Shown one piece after another: positions 17,339 to 26,343 of a stretch of 64,000 nt of DNA. Origin of the DNA: Aliisedimentitalea scapharcae (GTDB lineage: Bacteria > Pseudomonadota > Alphaproteobacteria > Rhodobacterales > Rhodobacteraceae); the NCBI RefSeq assembly GCF_045277565.1, contig NZ_CP123588.1:13524-77523 (forward strand). Reading direction: 5' to 3'. A program made the position numbers and the translations under genes. Within the stretch, counting starts at the first letter, position 1. Each line of letters opens with the position of its first letter. The notes under the pieces are model-generated. The model did no database searches and was not told the origin of the DNA. It worked only from the letters and a program-made list of their open reading frames with translations.

Positions 17339-18034
17339 TTGTTGTTTATAAAATCGCTTATTTTTGTCATTGCCCTGTTGCCCGGCCTCGCCTCTGCCGA
17401 AGCCATCCCGCGTGGCGGTCCCAACGACAGCCGGGTGCGCTTGGCCACCTACCAGGAGGGTCAGGTCTACCGTCTCAGCGTGTCGCTCACCCATGTGACC
17501 ACCATCGAGTTCGGCGAGGGAGAAAGCATCCGCTCGATCATCGCGGGCGACACCGAGGGCTTCGAGATCGACGGCGTCCCGGGCGGTCAGGCCTTCGCGA
17601 TCAAGCCTGTGGCGCGCGGGGTGCATACCAATGTGACAGTCTATACGAACCGCCGGAGCTACTACTTCAACGTCCAGGAGGTCCGCAGCCCAACCTTCTA
17701 CGTGGTGCAGTTCCGCTATCCGGAGGACGCTGCGCGCCCGAGCCGGGCCATCGCGGCCCAAGCGCCGAACTACAATTACGGCGCCAGCGCGCGGACCGAG
17801 TTCACGCCAACGCGCATCTGGGATGACGGGACGTTCACGTATTTCGCGTTTCCAAGAAACGCGCCTGTGCCCGCGATCTTCCGCTACGCGGGCGGCCGCG
17901 AGCGCACGGTCAACACGCAAACTCCTGAAGACGGCGTGATCCGCGTCAGCGGCGTGAACCGCCAATGGGTCCTGCGACTTGGCGAAGAGGTGGTCTGCAT
18001 CGAGGCGATCCCGCCCGCGGAGGCCACCTCATGA
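17339..18034 (+). CDS. virB9: VirB9-like outer-membrane core protein
   Basis: The 231-residue secreted protein has a signal peptide (SLIFVIALLPGLASAEA). An N-terminal beta domain (DSRVRLATYQEGQVYRL, TTIEFGEGESI, YFNVQEV) is followed by a C-terminal domain (RIWDDGTFTYFAFP ... AIFRYAGGRERTVN), diagnostic of VirB9/CagX. It pairs with VirB7 and VirB10 in the outer-membrane core ring. It starts with TTG 17339; the end overlaps virB10 by 4 bases. Confidence 0.93.
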   Translation: MLFIKSLIFVIALLPGLASAEAIPRGGPNDSRVRLATYQEGQVYRLSVSLTHVTTIEFGEGESIRSIIAGDTEGFEIDGVPGGQAFAIKPVARGVHTNVTVYTNRRSYYFNVQEVRSPTFYVVQFRYPEDAARPSRAIAAQAPNYNYGASARTEFTPTRIWDDGTFTYFAFPRNAPVPAIFRYAGGRERTVNTQTPEDGVIRVSGVNRQWVLRLGEEVVCIEAIPPAEATS

Positions 18035-19410
18035 GCGATACCGGGAACACCGAGCTGGAAAGGCGCCTCGCCGCCCTTGAGAAAGGCAGTGCCCGCGCCC
18101 CCACGGCGGCGCAGCGCCGGTCGCCCCTTCTTGCACTGATCGTGGTCCTCGTCATCGGCGCGGGTGGTGCCCTGCTTTATCTCCTCTCACAGCCCGACGA
18201 AGAGGAAGCCTTGCCGACGGCCACTCCGGACGTCTTCCAGAACGAAGGCGACGGGTTCGGCGCCATCGAAACCCTGCCCCCACCCGAACCCGAGGTGGTG
18301 TTGGTTGCGCCTGAACCGGCGGAACCGAACGCCGAGCTTCTGGCGCAGATCACCGCCCTGCAAGCTCAGATCGAAGAGTTGCGCAACGCCCCTGAACCGG
18401 TCGTCGAGGAAGACACCGCCGCCGCAGAGGCGATCGACGCGCTGACCGCTCAGATTGCGGCGCTGCAAGCCGCCTCGGAAGCCGCACAGCAACGATTTCA
18501 GGACGAACTGACGGCGCGGGATCGAAGTCTTGAACAACTCCGCATGGATCTGGAACTGGCCCAACTCGAGGCCAGCCGGCCCCAACCCGCCCCAGCGGGC
18601 CCCACGGAGGATGAGCTGCGCGCACGCGAGCAAGAGCGACTGCGCCGCGAGGAAGAAGCCCGGCGCATGGCCGAGCTGGAGCGCCGCGCCGCGGAGGAAC
18701 GCGCCTTCCAGGAGCGGCGCATCGCCTCTCCCACCATCGCTCTTGGCGGTGCCTCCGGAGCGAATGAAACGGCTCTGACCGAACGCACTTTTGGCGAGGT
18801 GACGGATTTCGTGCTGAACGGGGCGCTGCCCTCTACCGTGACGCAGGCCGAGGTGATCGCCAATCCCTCAAACACCGTCATCCAGGGCACCATGATCCAG
18901 GCCGTCATGGAGACCGCCCTCGACAGCTCGCTTCCCGGCCAGACCCGTGCCGTGGTGTCCGAGGATGTTTACAGCGTCGATGGCGCGCGCCTTTTGATCC
19001 CCCGCGGATCCCGTCTCATCGGGCGCTACCGCGCCGGCGTCGATATCGCGCAGCGCCGCGTGACGATCGCGTGGGACCGGATCATCCTGCCCGACAACCA
19101 GACCGTCCAGATCAGCTCCTTCGGGGGCGATGAGCTGGGCCGCTCCGGCGTCACGGGATTCGTGGACACACGCTTCGCCGAGCGTTTCGGGTCGGCCGCC
19201 CTGATCTCGCTGATTTCCGCCGCGCCAAACGCTGCCGCTGCAAATGTGCAGGACGAAACTTCCGCCGACGTTCTCGAAGACGTTGGCGATGATCTGGCAG
19301 ATGCGACGGACAGCGTCATTGGCGATTACCTCTCCATCGGCCCCGTCATCTATGTCGACCAAGGCGCCCGCGTCACGGTCATGGTCGACCGCGATCTGGA
19401 GATATTCTGA
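18031..19410 (+). CDS. virB10: VirB10-like channel scaffold protein
   Basis: A 459-residue TrbI/VirB10 protein. A short cytoplasmic N-terminus precedes a membrane helix (LLALIVVLVIGAGGALLYLL), a proline/glutamate-rich and coiled-coil linker (residues 60-240), and a C-terminal beta-barrel cap with TVIQGTMIQAVMETALDSSL, LLIPRGSRLIGRYRAGVDIA, RVTIAWDRIILPD and VTVMVDRDLEIF. The protein spans both membranes and senses ATP use by VirB4/VirB11. It begins with the ATGA overlap from virB9. Confidence 0.95.
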   Translation: MSDTGNTELERRLAALEKGSARAPTAAQRRSPLLALIVVLVIGAGGALLYLLSQPDEEEALPTATPDVFQNEGDGFGAIETLPPPEPEVVLVAPEPAEPNAELLAQITALQAQIEELRNAPEPVVEEDTAAAEAIDALTAQIAALQAASEAAQQRFQDELTARDRSLEQLRMDLELAQLEASRPQPAPAGPTEDELRAREQERLRREEEARRMAELERRAAEERAFQERRIASPTIALGGASGANETALTERTFGEVTDFVLNGALPSTVTQAEVIANPSNTVIQGTMIQAVMETALDSSLPGQTRAVVSEDVYSVDGARLLIPRGSRLIGRYRAGVDIAQRRVTIAWDRIILPDNQTVQISSFGGDELGRSGVTGFVDTRFAERFGSAALISLISAAPNAAAANVQDETSADVLEDVGDDLADATDSVIGDYLSIGPVIYVDQGARVTVMVDRDLEIF

Positions 19411-19414
19411 GCCC

Positions 19415-20401
19415 ATGTCGCTGAGCTATCTCGAAACCTCGCTCGACCGGATCAACGCCGCCGCCCGCGACGATGTCATCGAGATCTGCATCAACCCCGA
19501 CGGGACCTGCTGGGGCGAATTCCAGGGCGATCACTTCATGCGCGCGCTGGATCAAAAGCTGACGGGCGTTCAGGTCAGGGACCTCGGCAACCAGATCGCC
19601 TCCTCGGCCAATACCACCATGAGCAAGGACCGCCCCATCGTCTCGGTCTCGATCACCTACAAGGGTCGCCCGATCCGCGCACAGGTCATCACTCCGCCCG
19701 CCGTGCTCTCGGCCATGTCGATCAGCCTGCGGTTCTTCTCAAGCCTACCGCTCGAGCGCATCGCACTCGATTTCCTCTACGGAAAAGAGCGCAAGCTCGA
19801 AGACCTGCGCGTCGAAAAAAAGCGCGCCTTGCGCGCAGTGGTGGCCGCGGGTTTGATCGATGATGCGCTCGCCTTCTGCGTCGAGAACAAACTCAACATG
19901 ATCGTCTCGGGCGGCACCTCCACCGGCAAGACCGTGGCCGCGCGCAAGATCCTCTCTCACGTACCAGCCGAGGAACGCATCGTCACCATCGAAGAAGCCG
20001 CCGAGCTTCTGCCGACCCAGCCCAATGCCGTGACCCTCATCGCCAATCGCGACGCGGAGTTCCAAACCGCCGATGTGCTTCTCACTGCGACGCTGCGCAT
20101 GCGCCCCGATCGGATCATCCTGGGCGAGGTGCGCGGCAAGGAGGCCATGACCTTTCTGGAAGCCATCAACACCGGCCATGGCGGGTCCATGACCACGCTG
20201 CATGCCGAAACCCCGCAATTGGCCGTGCAGCGGCTCGCGATCGCTGCACTCAAGACCGAAATCCCGATGACCTATGCCGACATGATCCAGTACATCGAAA
20301 ATTCCATTGACGTGATCATCCAGGCCGGTCGCCATGACGGCAAACGCGGCATCACCGAATTCTACCTCCCCGGCGCAACTGAGATTGGAACTTCCCCATG
20401 A
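19415..20401 (+). CDS. virB11: VirB11 ATPase
   Basis: A 328-residue hexameric traffic ATPase. Walker A GGTSTGKT lies near residues 166-173, the Asp box in IVTIEEAAELL, Walker B in RMRPDRIILGEVRGKEA, and the His box in TGHGGSMTTLHAE. It follows virB10 after 4 bases and overlaps the next small gene by 4. Length and motifs are complete. Confidence 0.95.
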   Translation: MSLSYLETSLDRINAAARDDVIEICINPDGTCWGEFQGDHFMRALDQKLTGVQVRDLGNQIASSANTTMSKDRPIVSVSITYKGRPIRAQVITPPAVLSAMSISLRFFSSLPLERIALDFLYGKERKLEDLRVEKKRALRAVVAAGLIDDALAFCVENKLNMIVSGGTSTGKTVAARKILSHVPAEERIVTIEEAAELLPTQPNAVTLIANRDAEFQTADVLLTATLRMRPDRIILGEVRGKEAMTFLEAINTGHGGSMTTLHAETPQLAVQRLAIAALKTEIPMTYADMIQYIENSIDVIIQAGRHDGKRGITEFYLPGATEIGTSP

Positions 20402-20586
20402 AAACCTTTGAATATGACATCCTGTTCTTTCCGGTGAAGAAGCAAGTGGACTACGACGAGGTCCGACGTGCTTTGAATGAGCGCGGCGCGGAAGGGTGGG
20501 AGGTTATCACCGCCGAAGCCGGCGACTACGGCTACACCACTTTCTTGAAGCGTGAGACTGGTACAATGAAGGCGGCATCGGAATGA
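20398..20586 (+). CDS. DUF4177 small protein
   Basis: A 62-residue protein of the DUF4177 type: MKTFEYDILFFP, DYDEVRRALNERGAEGWEVI, and TTFLKRE. The RGAEGWEV segment is the family signature. Its function is unknown. It is inserted in the transfer operon with 4-base overlaps on both sides, so it is co-translated with virB11. Confidence 0.75.
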   Translation: MKTFEYDILFFPVKKQVDYDEVRRALNERGAEGWEVITAEAGDYGYTTFLKRETGTMKAASE

Positions 20587-20987
20587 CACGGGCTATTGCA
20601 GTCGCTGGCCTGCTCTTGATCTTTGGCACAACTGCTGGCGTAGCCGAGCGGAACCTGATCCCGACGCTCGACAACCACCCAAATGTTTGCCCAGACCAGC
20701 CACCTGAGCCGAAGTGGATGCAGAACATCAATGTGCGCGAATCCTATAAGCGCCTTTTGATCCAACAGATATATCGGGCTCAAAGCATGGAGCGCGTCGT
20801 AGACTCGCAAAACTGCGACTGTCCCACACGGTATCCAACTTGGGAGGACGCCGTACGCTTCTACACAGAGCGCTATGCTTCATCTAAATACTGGGACGTT
20901 GTCGAAGCGACGTCCGAATACCGACGACAGGCAAATGAACTGCGCCGCGCCGCCATGCCAATCTGCGTAGCCGCTGGCAACTGGTAG
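20583..20987 (+). CDS. Secreted hypothetical protein between virB11 and virB6
   Basis: A 134-residue product with signal peptide (RAIAVAGLLLIFGTTAGVAE) and cysteines in NVCPDQPPEP, SQNCDCPTRYPTWEDAV and MPICVAAGNW. The mature part is helical (RESYKRLLIQQIYRAQSM, SEYRRQANELRRAAM). Placement inside the virB operon suggests a periplasmic accessory of the channel. I do not recognise a named family. Confidence 0.6.
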   Translation: MTRAIAVAGLLLIFGTTAGVAERNLIPTLDNHPNVCPDQPPEPKWMQNINVRESYKRLLIQQIYRAQSMERVVDSQNCDCPTRYPTWEDAVRFYTERYASSKYWDVVEATSEYRRQANELRRAAMPICVAAGNW

Positions 20988-20993
20988 CAATCC

Positions 20994-22073
20994 ATGAGTG
21001 TCGTCACCTACTTCGTGGAAACGTCCGAAGGGTATCTAGATACCGCTGCCGAAACTCAGTTTGGTGCGGTCGCAGCAACGGTCGGCACGTTGCTGGTTCT
21101 GGGCACAACACTAGTCGTCATTCTGGTCTTCATCAACATGATCTACCAGTATCGCGCCATGGACGGCCGAACTGCCTTTTGGCTGGCCGTGAAGGTCGGA
21201 CTTATAGGGGTCTTCGCGGCCAACTGGGTCCAGTTCAATGCGCTTGCCTCAGCAATACTGAACGGAATTGACAGCATTGCCGGGGCACTTGTGGCTTCTG
21301 TCGGCGGCGGATCACCTGGTCCGTCCGGTACCTTTGCAGAGGAATTTGACGAACTGATTGCAGCGCTCGGGGACTATCTGAATGCTGCGGGATCTGAGCT
21401 GAACTGGATGGCGGGTGCCTTGCTTGACACACTTGGGGTTCTGCTGCTCTCGATTCTTGGCGGGTTGGCGGCGTTCATTGTTGTGGCGTCCCGGCTCATG
21501 ATCGCTCTGCTAATTGGCATTGCGCCAGTGATGATCTTCTTGACCCTGTTCGAGGTGACCAAGGATTATTTCGCTCGCTGGTTATCCGCGCTCATTTCAT
21601 TCGCGATGTATCCGATCGTCGTCGCCGGAGTGTTCGCGACGATCACGGGGGTCTCTCGGGCGCTTCTTGCCGAGCTTGGCGACCCGGAGGGAGCCTCGAA
21701 CATAGGGGCCCTTATCCCATTTTTCATGATGGTGCTGATGGCAAAGGGTTTCATCATAGCAACGCCTTTCTTGGTTCGGGCGATTTCCGGAAACATCATG
21801 ATGCCAGCACTCTCAGCCGGGTTCGGGGGAAGCTATGCCTTCGCCAGAGGGCTTGCAGGTAGCCAACAAGTTTACAATCGCTATGCCATCGGTGGCGCAA
21901 CTGGGGCTGAATACGCAGCCCTTCGAGCGCGACAATTCTTCGGCGTGCAAGCCTTGCCGAGCCGGCCAAATACTGCTGGAGGGCCAACTGCGGCTCGTCC
22001 GGGTGACGCAACCGGAACAGGCGCCCGAATGCTGGCACAGCTTTCGAGACTTGGTAGGTTGGGCAGGCGGTGA
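20994..22073 (+). CDS. virB6: VirB6-like polytopic membrane protein
   Basis: A 359-residue TrbL/VirB6 protein with five or more membrane segments. Examples are AATVGTLLVLGTTLVVILVF, FWLAVKVGLIGVFA, LLLSILGGLAAFIVVASRLM and ALLIGIAPVMIFLTLF; the last two are followed by the typical cytoplasmic loop TKDYFARWLSALISFAMYPI. It forms part of the inner-membrane channel. It is the last gene of the operon, and 136 bases separate its stop from the converging CBASS operon. No strong terminator is visible there. Confidence 0.88.
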   Translation: MSVVTYFVETSEGYLDTAAETQFGAVAATVGTLLVLGTTLVVILVFINMIYQYRAMDGRTAFWLAVKVGLIGVFAANWVQFNALASAILNGIDSIAGALVASVGGGSPGPSGTFAEEFDELIAALGDYLNAAGSELNWMAGALLDTLGVLLLSILGGLAAFIVVASRLMIALLIGIAPVMIFLTLFEVTKDYFARWLSALISFAMYPIVVAGVFATITGVSRALLAELGDPEGASNIGALIPFFMMVLMAKGFIIATPFLVRAISGNIMMPALSAGFGGSYAFARGLAGSQQVYNRYAIGGATGAEYAALRARQFFGVQALPSRPNTAGGPTAARPGDATGTGARMLAQLSRLGRLGRR

Positions 22074-22209
22074 CAGCCAGGTGCCAAAAACTTGCCAAAA
22101 CTGCAAAGGTTTCGCCGCGGGTTTTTGTCATTGCTAAACGGTTGATCCCTCGCGACACAAGGCACGTGGCCAAACACGACCGTTTCTGCCACAGGCGGAA
22201 TCGACAATT

Positions 22210-22683
22210 TTAGCACCGTGCCACGGCCCTGCGCATCGCCCGATTGCCAACTGGCTCAGGCTCTTCGCCGGGGTGTTGCCCTTCACCTTTCCAGTCGTCT
22301 GACCAAAGCCAATCTTCGAAATAATAGAGCCAAAGGTAAGTCCACGGAATGATGGTTTGGTCGATCCGCTTCCGCGCGTCCCATTCCCTGGCACCTGGAA
22401 GATAAAGACAAAGGCGCAGCGGATCTCTGTAGACGTGAGGCAAAGGACGCCCTGCCGCCAGCAACTCCAGATCCGGGTCGTCTATCTGAACACCGGGCGT
22501 TTGACCCGGCTGAAGCGTGATAGTGGCAAGGTAGGAGCGCGCCAAGGCGGTCGGTTGTATAGGCTCTTGCCATGTCAATTTGTTTGCGCGGACTTGCCCC
22601 ACACCACTGATAGCCGGGCTTGCCTTCAGGAACAGCAGCTGCTGCGACAGGGTCAGGTCGTATTGCCCGCCTCGTCCTATCAT
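22210..22683 (-). CDS. CBASS E2-like protein (short type II CBASS ancillary protein)
   Basis: A 157-residue protein with the hallmark series of prokaryotic E2-like CBASS proteins: LPHVYRDPLRLCLYLPG with a conserved cysteine at residue 92, then TIIPWTYLWLYYFEDWL, and KGEGQHP near residues 132-138. In CBASS, E2-like proteins help conjugate or prime the CD-NTase. No E1 or JAB partner is present here, which defines the short type II arrangement. The ATG at 22683 overlaps the cyclase stop (TGATG), implying coupled translation. Confidence 0.82.
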   Translation of the reverse strand: MIGRGGQYDLTLSQQLLFLKASPAISGVGQVRANKLTWQEPIQPTALARSYLATITLQPGQTPGVQIDDPDLELLAAGRPLPHVYRDPLRLCLYLPGAREWDARKRIDQTIIPWTYLWLYYFEDWLWSDDWKGEGQHPGEEPEPVGNRAMRRAVARC

Positions 22684-23882
22684 CAATCACCGAAGAACGT
22701 ATTTGTGGGCACGGTCGTTGATGCTGCGACCTTCGATGTCGTCAGCCCGACCACAGGTGCGACAGAAAGCAGACCCGATTTGCGACCATCCGACACCGCA
22801 TTGACGCGGTTGCCGAGAACCCGTCCAGTGACACCGGAACCGAACGAACGCTCCATGTTCAATGACACACGGTCCTGACCAACAACATCGCGAAGGACTT
22901 CAAAGTCGGACAGAGCTTGTGCGTGCCACGCATAGAATGCTGGTGCCCGGCGTTCATCCTTGTTCCAATTGTCGGCGAAGTTTTCCCCGTTGGTTGTCTC
23001 GTTCAGGATGGCATAGCCCCGCCGTCCGTCCAGAATGGGGCGGTCGATGAAGTGCGGCATCATCCGGATCGTTTCGACCAACAGATCCATTTCGTCATGG
23101 AAGACGTGGTTGCGCACGCAATAGGCATAGGACTGCATCGCAAGGGTGGTAATGATAACGGAAATCGGGGCCACGTCTTGCGTGTTGTTCTGATAAAAAA
23201 CGTCGCGGTGCCGTTTGAGCAATTGCACGATGCGGCGCAGGATGCCTTTCACTGCTTCTCGGACGGGGAACGGCTCCACCGTCGCCTCGTCCCGCTGCAT
23301 GGCGATAAACTTGCCCACAAAGGTAGGCCGGAGTGCGGCGCGCTCATCGAACAGGGTCTTGTAGGCCCGCGGGTTTGTCGGATGCCATTCCTTCAGAGCC
23401 CGGTCGGGCACCAATTCGCCCCGGTTGCCGCAGACCGGGTTTGCTATCGTCGGGGATAGGTCGAGGTGGAAGTCCCCCGCATAGTTGAGACGCCAACAAC
23501 GCTTTTTTTCTTCGAGAAGGCGCACATAGGTGGCGTGTTCCTTGAGCCGGTTTCCAACCGCCGCCTTCAGGGTCGCTGGTGAGATGCCGGACGCGATACC
23601 TGCACAAAAGCAGATCAGATCGACATCGAATTCCCGCCGCCCGATTGGCTTCACGGCCGTTCCAAGCGCACTGGACCCTTGGAGATAGACCAGAACACTG
23701 ACGAGTAGGGGATCAGTTGAACCGGACAGCCAGTCTCCGACGGCACAATAGCTCTTGCGCGCACGATCAAACTGGGTTTCGGTGAGGTCCAGATCCTCGC
23801 CTATCTCGTCCAGGATGGTGAATATCTGCGTGCGCCGCCGAATATCACTGTCGGTCAGCGGCCGTCGCAACATCTGATTCAT
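22683..23882 (-). CDS. CD-NTase: cyclic (oligo)nucleotide synthase of CBASS
   Basis: A 399-residue cGAS/DncV-like nucleotidyltransferase. The active site is intact: GSS at residues 69-71, FDVDL giving D86 and D88, and a third acid in HLDLSPT (D141). The helical second half contains the usual RIVQLLKRHRD and PISVIITTLAMQSY segments. On phage infection such enzymes make a cyclic nucleotide that activates the neighbouring effector. The CapV partner suggests a cGAMP-type product by analogy with DncV-CapV, but the product cannot be read from sequence. Its start overlaps the capV stop by 4 bases. Confidence 0.88.
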   Translation of the reverse strand: MNQMLRRPLTDSDIRRRTQIFTILDEIGEDLDLTETQFDRARKSYCAVGDWLSGSTDPLLVSVLVYLQGSSALGTAVKPIGRREFDVDLICFCAGIASGISPATLKAAVGNRLKEHATYVRLLEEKKRCWRLNYAGDFHLDLSPTIANPVCGNRGELVPDRALKEWHPTNPRAYKTLFDERAALRPTFVGKFIAMQRDEATVEPFPVREAVKGILRRIVQLLKRHRDVFYQNNTQDVAPISVIITTLAMQSYAYCVRNHVFHDEMDLLVETIRMMPHFIDRPILDGRRGYAILNETTNGENFADNWNKDERRAPAFYAWHAQALSDFEVLRDVVGQDRVSLNMERSFGSGVTGRVLGNRVNAVSDGRKSGLLSVAPVVGLTTSKVAASTTVPTNTFFGD

Positions 23883-24916
23883 GCCGCTTTCTCCTTGAGT
23901 TGATAGACCGGCACGAAGGTATCGGCAGGCTGGGTGAAAAAGATCGGGGTCAGGTGGGGCTTTGCTTTTCGGGCTTCTGACATACCGAGGCCCTTGAGGC
24001 GGCCGATCTTCGTGGTGTCATCCAAGGTAAAAAACCCGCTCGGGACAGACGGCGAAATGCGGTAGATGCGATCCCCATCGTAAGGGTGTCCCGTCAGAAG
24101 TTTTGCCATGCCGAGGGCGCCATGTGATTGCCCATCCGCGTAAAGGTTGAGGACTTTGAGGCCGAGTCCGGCAAACCCTGGACTTTCGGGCAGCATGTAG
24201 ACTTCGTCCAGACACCCCAGGCTCAGAATGCGCAGGTCTGACGGATGCCACCCCAGAAGAGTGATGGCTTCGACGACAGCAATGGCTGTGGGATTGTTGG
24301 CCCATGTCCCGCCATCGGTCAGGCCAATATCATCAGCAGTGCGATGTCGCTTGAAATACGTAGGTGCCGCTGCCGTAGCCAGGGCGGCATCAAGCGCAGT
24401 CTTGCGATAATCGGTTTGCAGGCGTGTGTGATGCGCGGTCTTGTAGATATAAGGGCTGCGGAGATCGGCATCCCACGCCGGGATCACCAACCGGGTCTGT
24501 GATTGCCCGATCAGATCGTTGTTGAGAACGGCCTTGAGTTCACGGGCAAGAATTGCCGCATCGTGCTTTGGACCGACTACGTGCCGACCTGTGGCGGTGA
24601 GGGTGCGCCATGCCTGCCGTATCCTCCCCAGCGGTTCATCATCCGCATTGTCCTGACCGAAGATGACAGGCCCGCGACGCTCGTAAAGCTCGAGCAGTTC
24701 CTTTGCCGTGCGGCCGAGGCCAAGGCCGAGTGCGATGATGCCACCCGTCGATGTGCCCGCGATGAGATCGAAATAGCGCCCAATGGGCTGGCCCAGATCT
24801 TCCTCGAGCCCCGCGAGGAATGCAGCGGGCATCGTGCCCTTAATCCCGCCCCCGTCGATGGAGAGGATGCGACGTATCTGCCTGTTGTTCCCACCGTTGC
24901 TCATCCTGACATCCAT
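23879..24916 (-). CDS. capV: CapV patatin-like phospholipase, CBASS effector
   Basis: A 345-residue patatin-family lipase with all motifs: the oxyanion loop DGGGIKG (residues 21-27), nucleophile elbow GTSTG with Ser56, and the catalytic aspartate in LTDGGTW (D201). In CBASS this enzyme degrades membrane phospholipids when bound by the cyclic nucleotide, killing the infected cell. The ATG at 24916 is used; an ATG at 24904 (MSNGGN) is possible. It lies 14 bases after the DUF2188 gene and is coupled to the cyclase. Confidence 0.92.
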   Translation of the reverse strand: MDVRMSNGGNNRQIRRILSIDGGGIKGTMPAAFLAGLEEDLGQPIGRYFDLIAGTSTGGIIALGLGLGRTAKELLELYERRGPVIFGQDNADDEPLGRIRQAWRTLTATGRHVVGPKHDAAILARELKAVLNNDLIGQSQTRLVIPAWDADLRSPYIYKTAHHTRLQTDYRKTALDAALATAAAPTYFKRHRTADDIGLTDGGTWANNPTAIAVVEAITLLGWHPSDLRILSLGCLDEVYMLPESPGFAGLGLKVLNLYADGQSHGALGMAKLLTGHPYDGDRIYRISPSVPSGFFTLDDTTKIGRLKGLGMSEARKAKPHLTPIFFTQPADTFVPVYQLKEKAA

Positions 24917-24930
24917 TCCGCTTATGCCCT

Positions 24931-25155
24931 TCAGCCTTTCGGCGGATACGGGTCCTTGCCATAGGTGTTGCGCTCGCGGATGCGACCGTTCTCGCCGTGG
25001 ATCAGCATCTCGCTGCCCTGACGAATGGCGGATTCCCGCGCGGCCGTGATGGCCTCGCGCTGCGTGCCGTGGACGGAAGACGCGCGGGAGTTACCCGCCC
25101 CCTTCACTGCCCAACCGCTTTCATGCGGCACAACATGCTGATTTTTCTTAGACAT
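24931..25155 (-). CDS. DUF2188 small protein leading the CBASS operon
   Basis: A 74-residue protein. VVPHESGWAVKGAGNSRAS, TQREAITAARESAIRQGSEMLIHGENGRIRERNTYG is the DUF2188 pattern, a small beta-alpha fold of unknown function. The ATG at 25155 has GTGAGG 7 bases upstream. It stands first in the capV-cdn-E2 operon with only 14 bases before capV. It may be an accessory or a control element of the defence system (inference). Confidence 0.72.
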   Translation of the reverse strand: MSKKNQHVVPHESGWAVKGAGNSRASSVHGTQREAITAARESAIRQGSEMLIHGENGRIRERNTYGKDPYPPKG

Positions 25156-25180
25156 TTCAAGCCTCACGTGTCGATTTCGG

Positions 25181-25209
25181 TTGACGATGCGACAACCTTG
25201 TGTTTAAAT
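25181..25209 (+). promoter_or_regulatory. Predicted sigma-70 promoter of the XRE-ImmA/PIN pair
   Basis: TTGACG at 25181-25186, 17 bases, then TTAAAT at 25204-25209 is close to the housekeeping consensus. It lies 55 bases before the preferred ATG of the plus-strand gene pair and only 26 bases from the start of the divergent CBASS operon. The XRE protein could therefore influence both transcripts. This is a pattern match only. Confidence 0.5.
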
Positions 25210-25263
25210 ATACAGGAAGAAATGGCGTTTATCAACCACAACAATATCCGCCGGGAGAGGATC

Positions 25264-26343
25264 ATGTTCGGACAAAGACTCAGGCTTGCCCGCAAGCGGG
25301 CGGGTCTATCCATGCAAGCGCTCGCGGAGCGCGTAACCCCAAGCGTGTCAGCGCAGGCCATCAGCAAATACGAGGCGGACAAGATGATGCCGTCCTCGTC
25401 AGTGCTGGTCGGCCTCGGCAAGGCGCTCGGCGTGTCACTGGACTTCCTGCTCGGCGGTCAGGTCGAAGCTCTGGAAAGCGTCGAGTGGCGAAAGAACTCG
25501 ACCGCCTCGGCGCAGGATCGCGCGATGGCGGAATCCATCGTCATCGAGAAGCTCGAAGACTATCTCGCCATCGAGGACATCCTCGATATGCACCCCGCTG
25601 AAGACCCCTTCGCCGCGCTGCGCGTGGACATGGTGGCCGATGAAGAGGCCATCGACGCCAAGGCGCGGGACGTGCGGCGCGAGTGGCAGCTTGGGATCGA
25701 CCCGATCCCGAGTATGACCGCCCTGCTCGAAGACAAGGGACTCAAGGTCATCGAGGCCGATCTCCCGGAACGCATCAACGGGCTGGCCTGTCATGTCGAA
25801 CGGGCGGAGGGCGCACCGACTGAGGTGATCGTCGTCTCGCGGCACACCAATGTCGAACGCAAGCGCTTCAACCTCGCCCACGAACTCGCGCACCGGATCA
25901 TCACCGAAACCGGCAATGCCGCACTGAAAAAGGAGCCCTCGATGCACCGCTTCGCGGGGGCGTTCCTCATTCCGCGTGAGCATCTGGAAGAGGAAGCTGG
26001 CCGAAACCGTCACGGCATGACCTGGATAGAGATCATGCGGCTCAAGCGCACCTATGGCGTCTCCGCCGCCGCGATGCTCGTGCGGCTCGGCCAGGTGGGC
26101 ATCCTGTCGAAGAGCGCTGTGGAATATGCGTTCAAGACCTATGCGCGAAGCTGGCGGCGCGAGGAGCCGGAGCCTATCGGTCCAGGCGAGGGCTTTGCGG
26201 CCTTCGAGAAGCCCCAGCGCTTCGAGCGCCTCGTCTGGCGCGCGCTCGGCGAGGAGATGATTTCCCCCGTGCGGGCGGCGCAGATGCTCGGGCTCCCCTT
26301 GAGCGTTGTCGAACGCGACATCAGGGGGCCTCGTGACCAGTGA
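25264..26343 (+). CDS. XRE helix-turn-helix / ImmA-IrrE metallopeptidase fusion
   Basis: A 359-residue protein with two parts. Residues 1-65 are a Cro/CI-type DNA-binding domain (RLRLARKRAGLSMQALAERV, AISKYEADKMMPSSSVLVGL). The central part is an ImmA/IrrE peptidase, with the zinc motif HELAH near residue 206 in RFNLAHELAHRIITE and MHRFAGAFLIP after it. Such fusions act as protease-sensitive or proteolytic antitoxins/regulators. ATG 25264 follows GGGAGAGG; ATG 25222 after AGGAAG would add 14 residues. It overlaps the PIN gene by 4 bases. Confidence 0.85.
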   Translation: MFGQRLRLARKRAGLSMQALAERVTPSVSAQAISKYEADKMMPSSSVLVGLGKALGVSLDFLLGGQVEALESVEWRKNSTASAQDRAMAESIVIEKLEDYLAIEDILDMHPAEDPFAALRVDMVADEEAIDAKARDVRREWQLGIDPIPSMTALLEDKGLKVIEADLPERINGLACHVERAEGAPTEVIVVSRHTNVERKRFNLAHELAHRIITETGNAALKKEPSMHRFAGAFLIPREHLEEEAGRNRHGMTWIEIMRLKRTYGVSAAAMLVRLGQVGILSKSAVEYAFKTYARSWRREEPEPIGPGEGFAAFEKPQRFERLVWRALGEEMISPVRAAQMLGLPLSVVERDIRGPRDQ

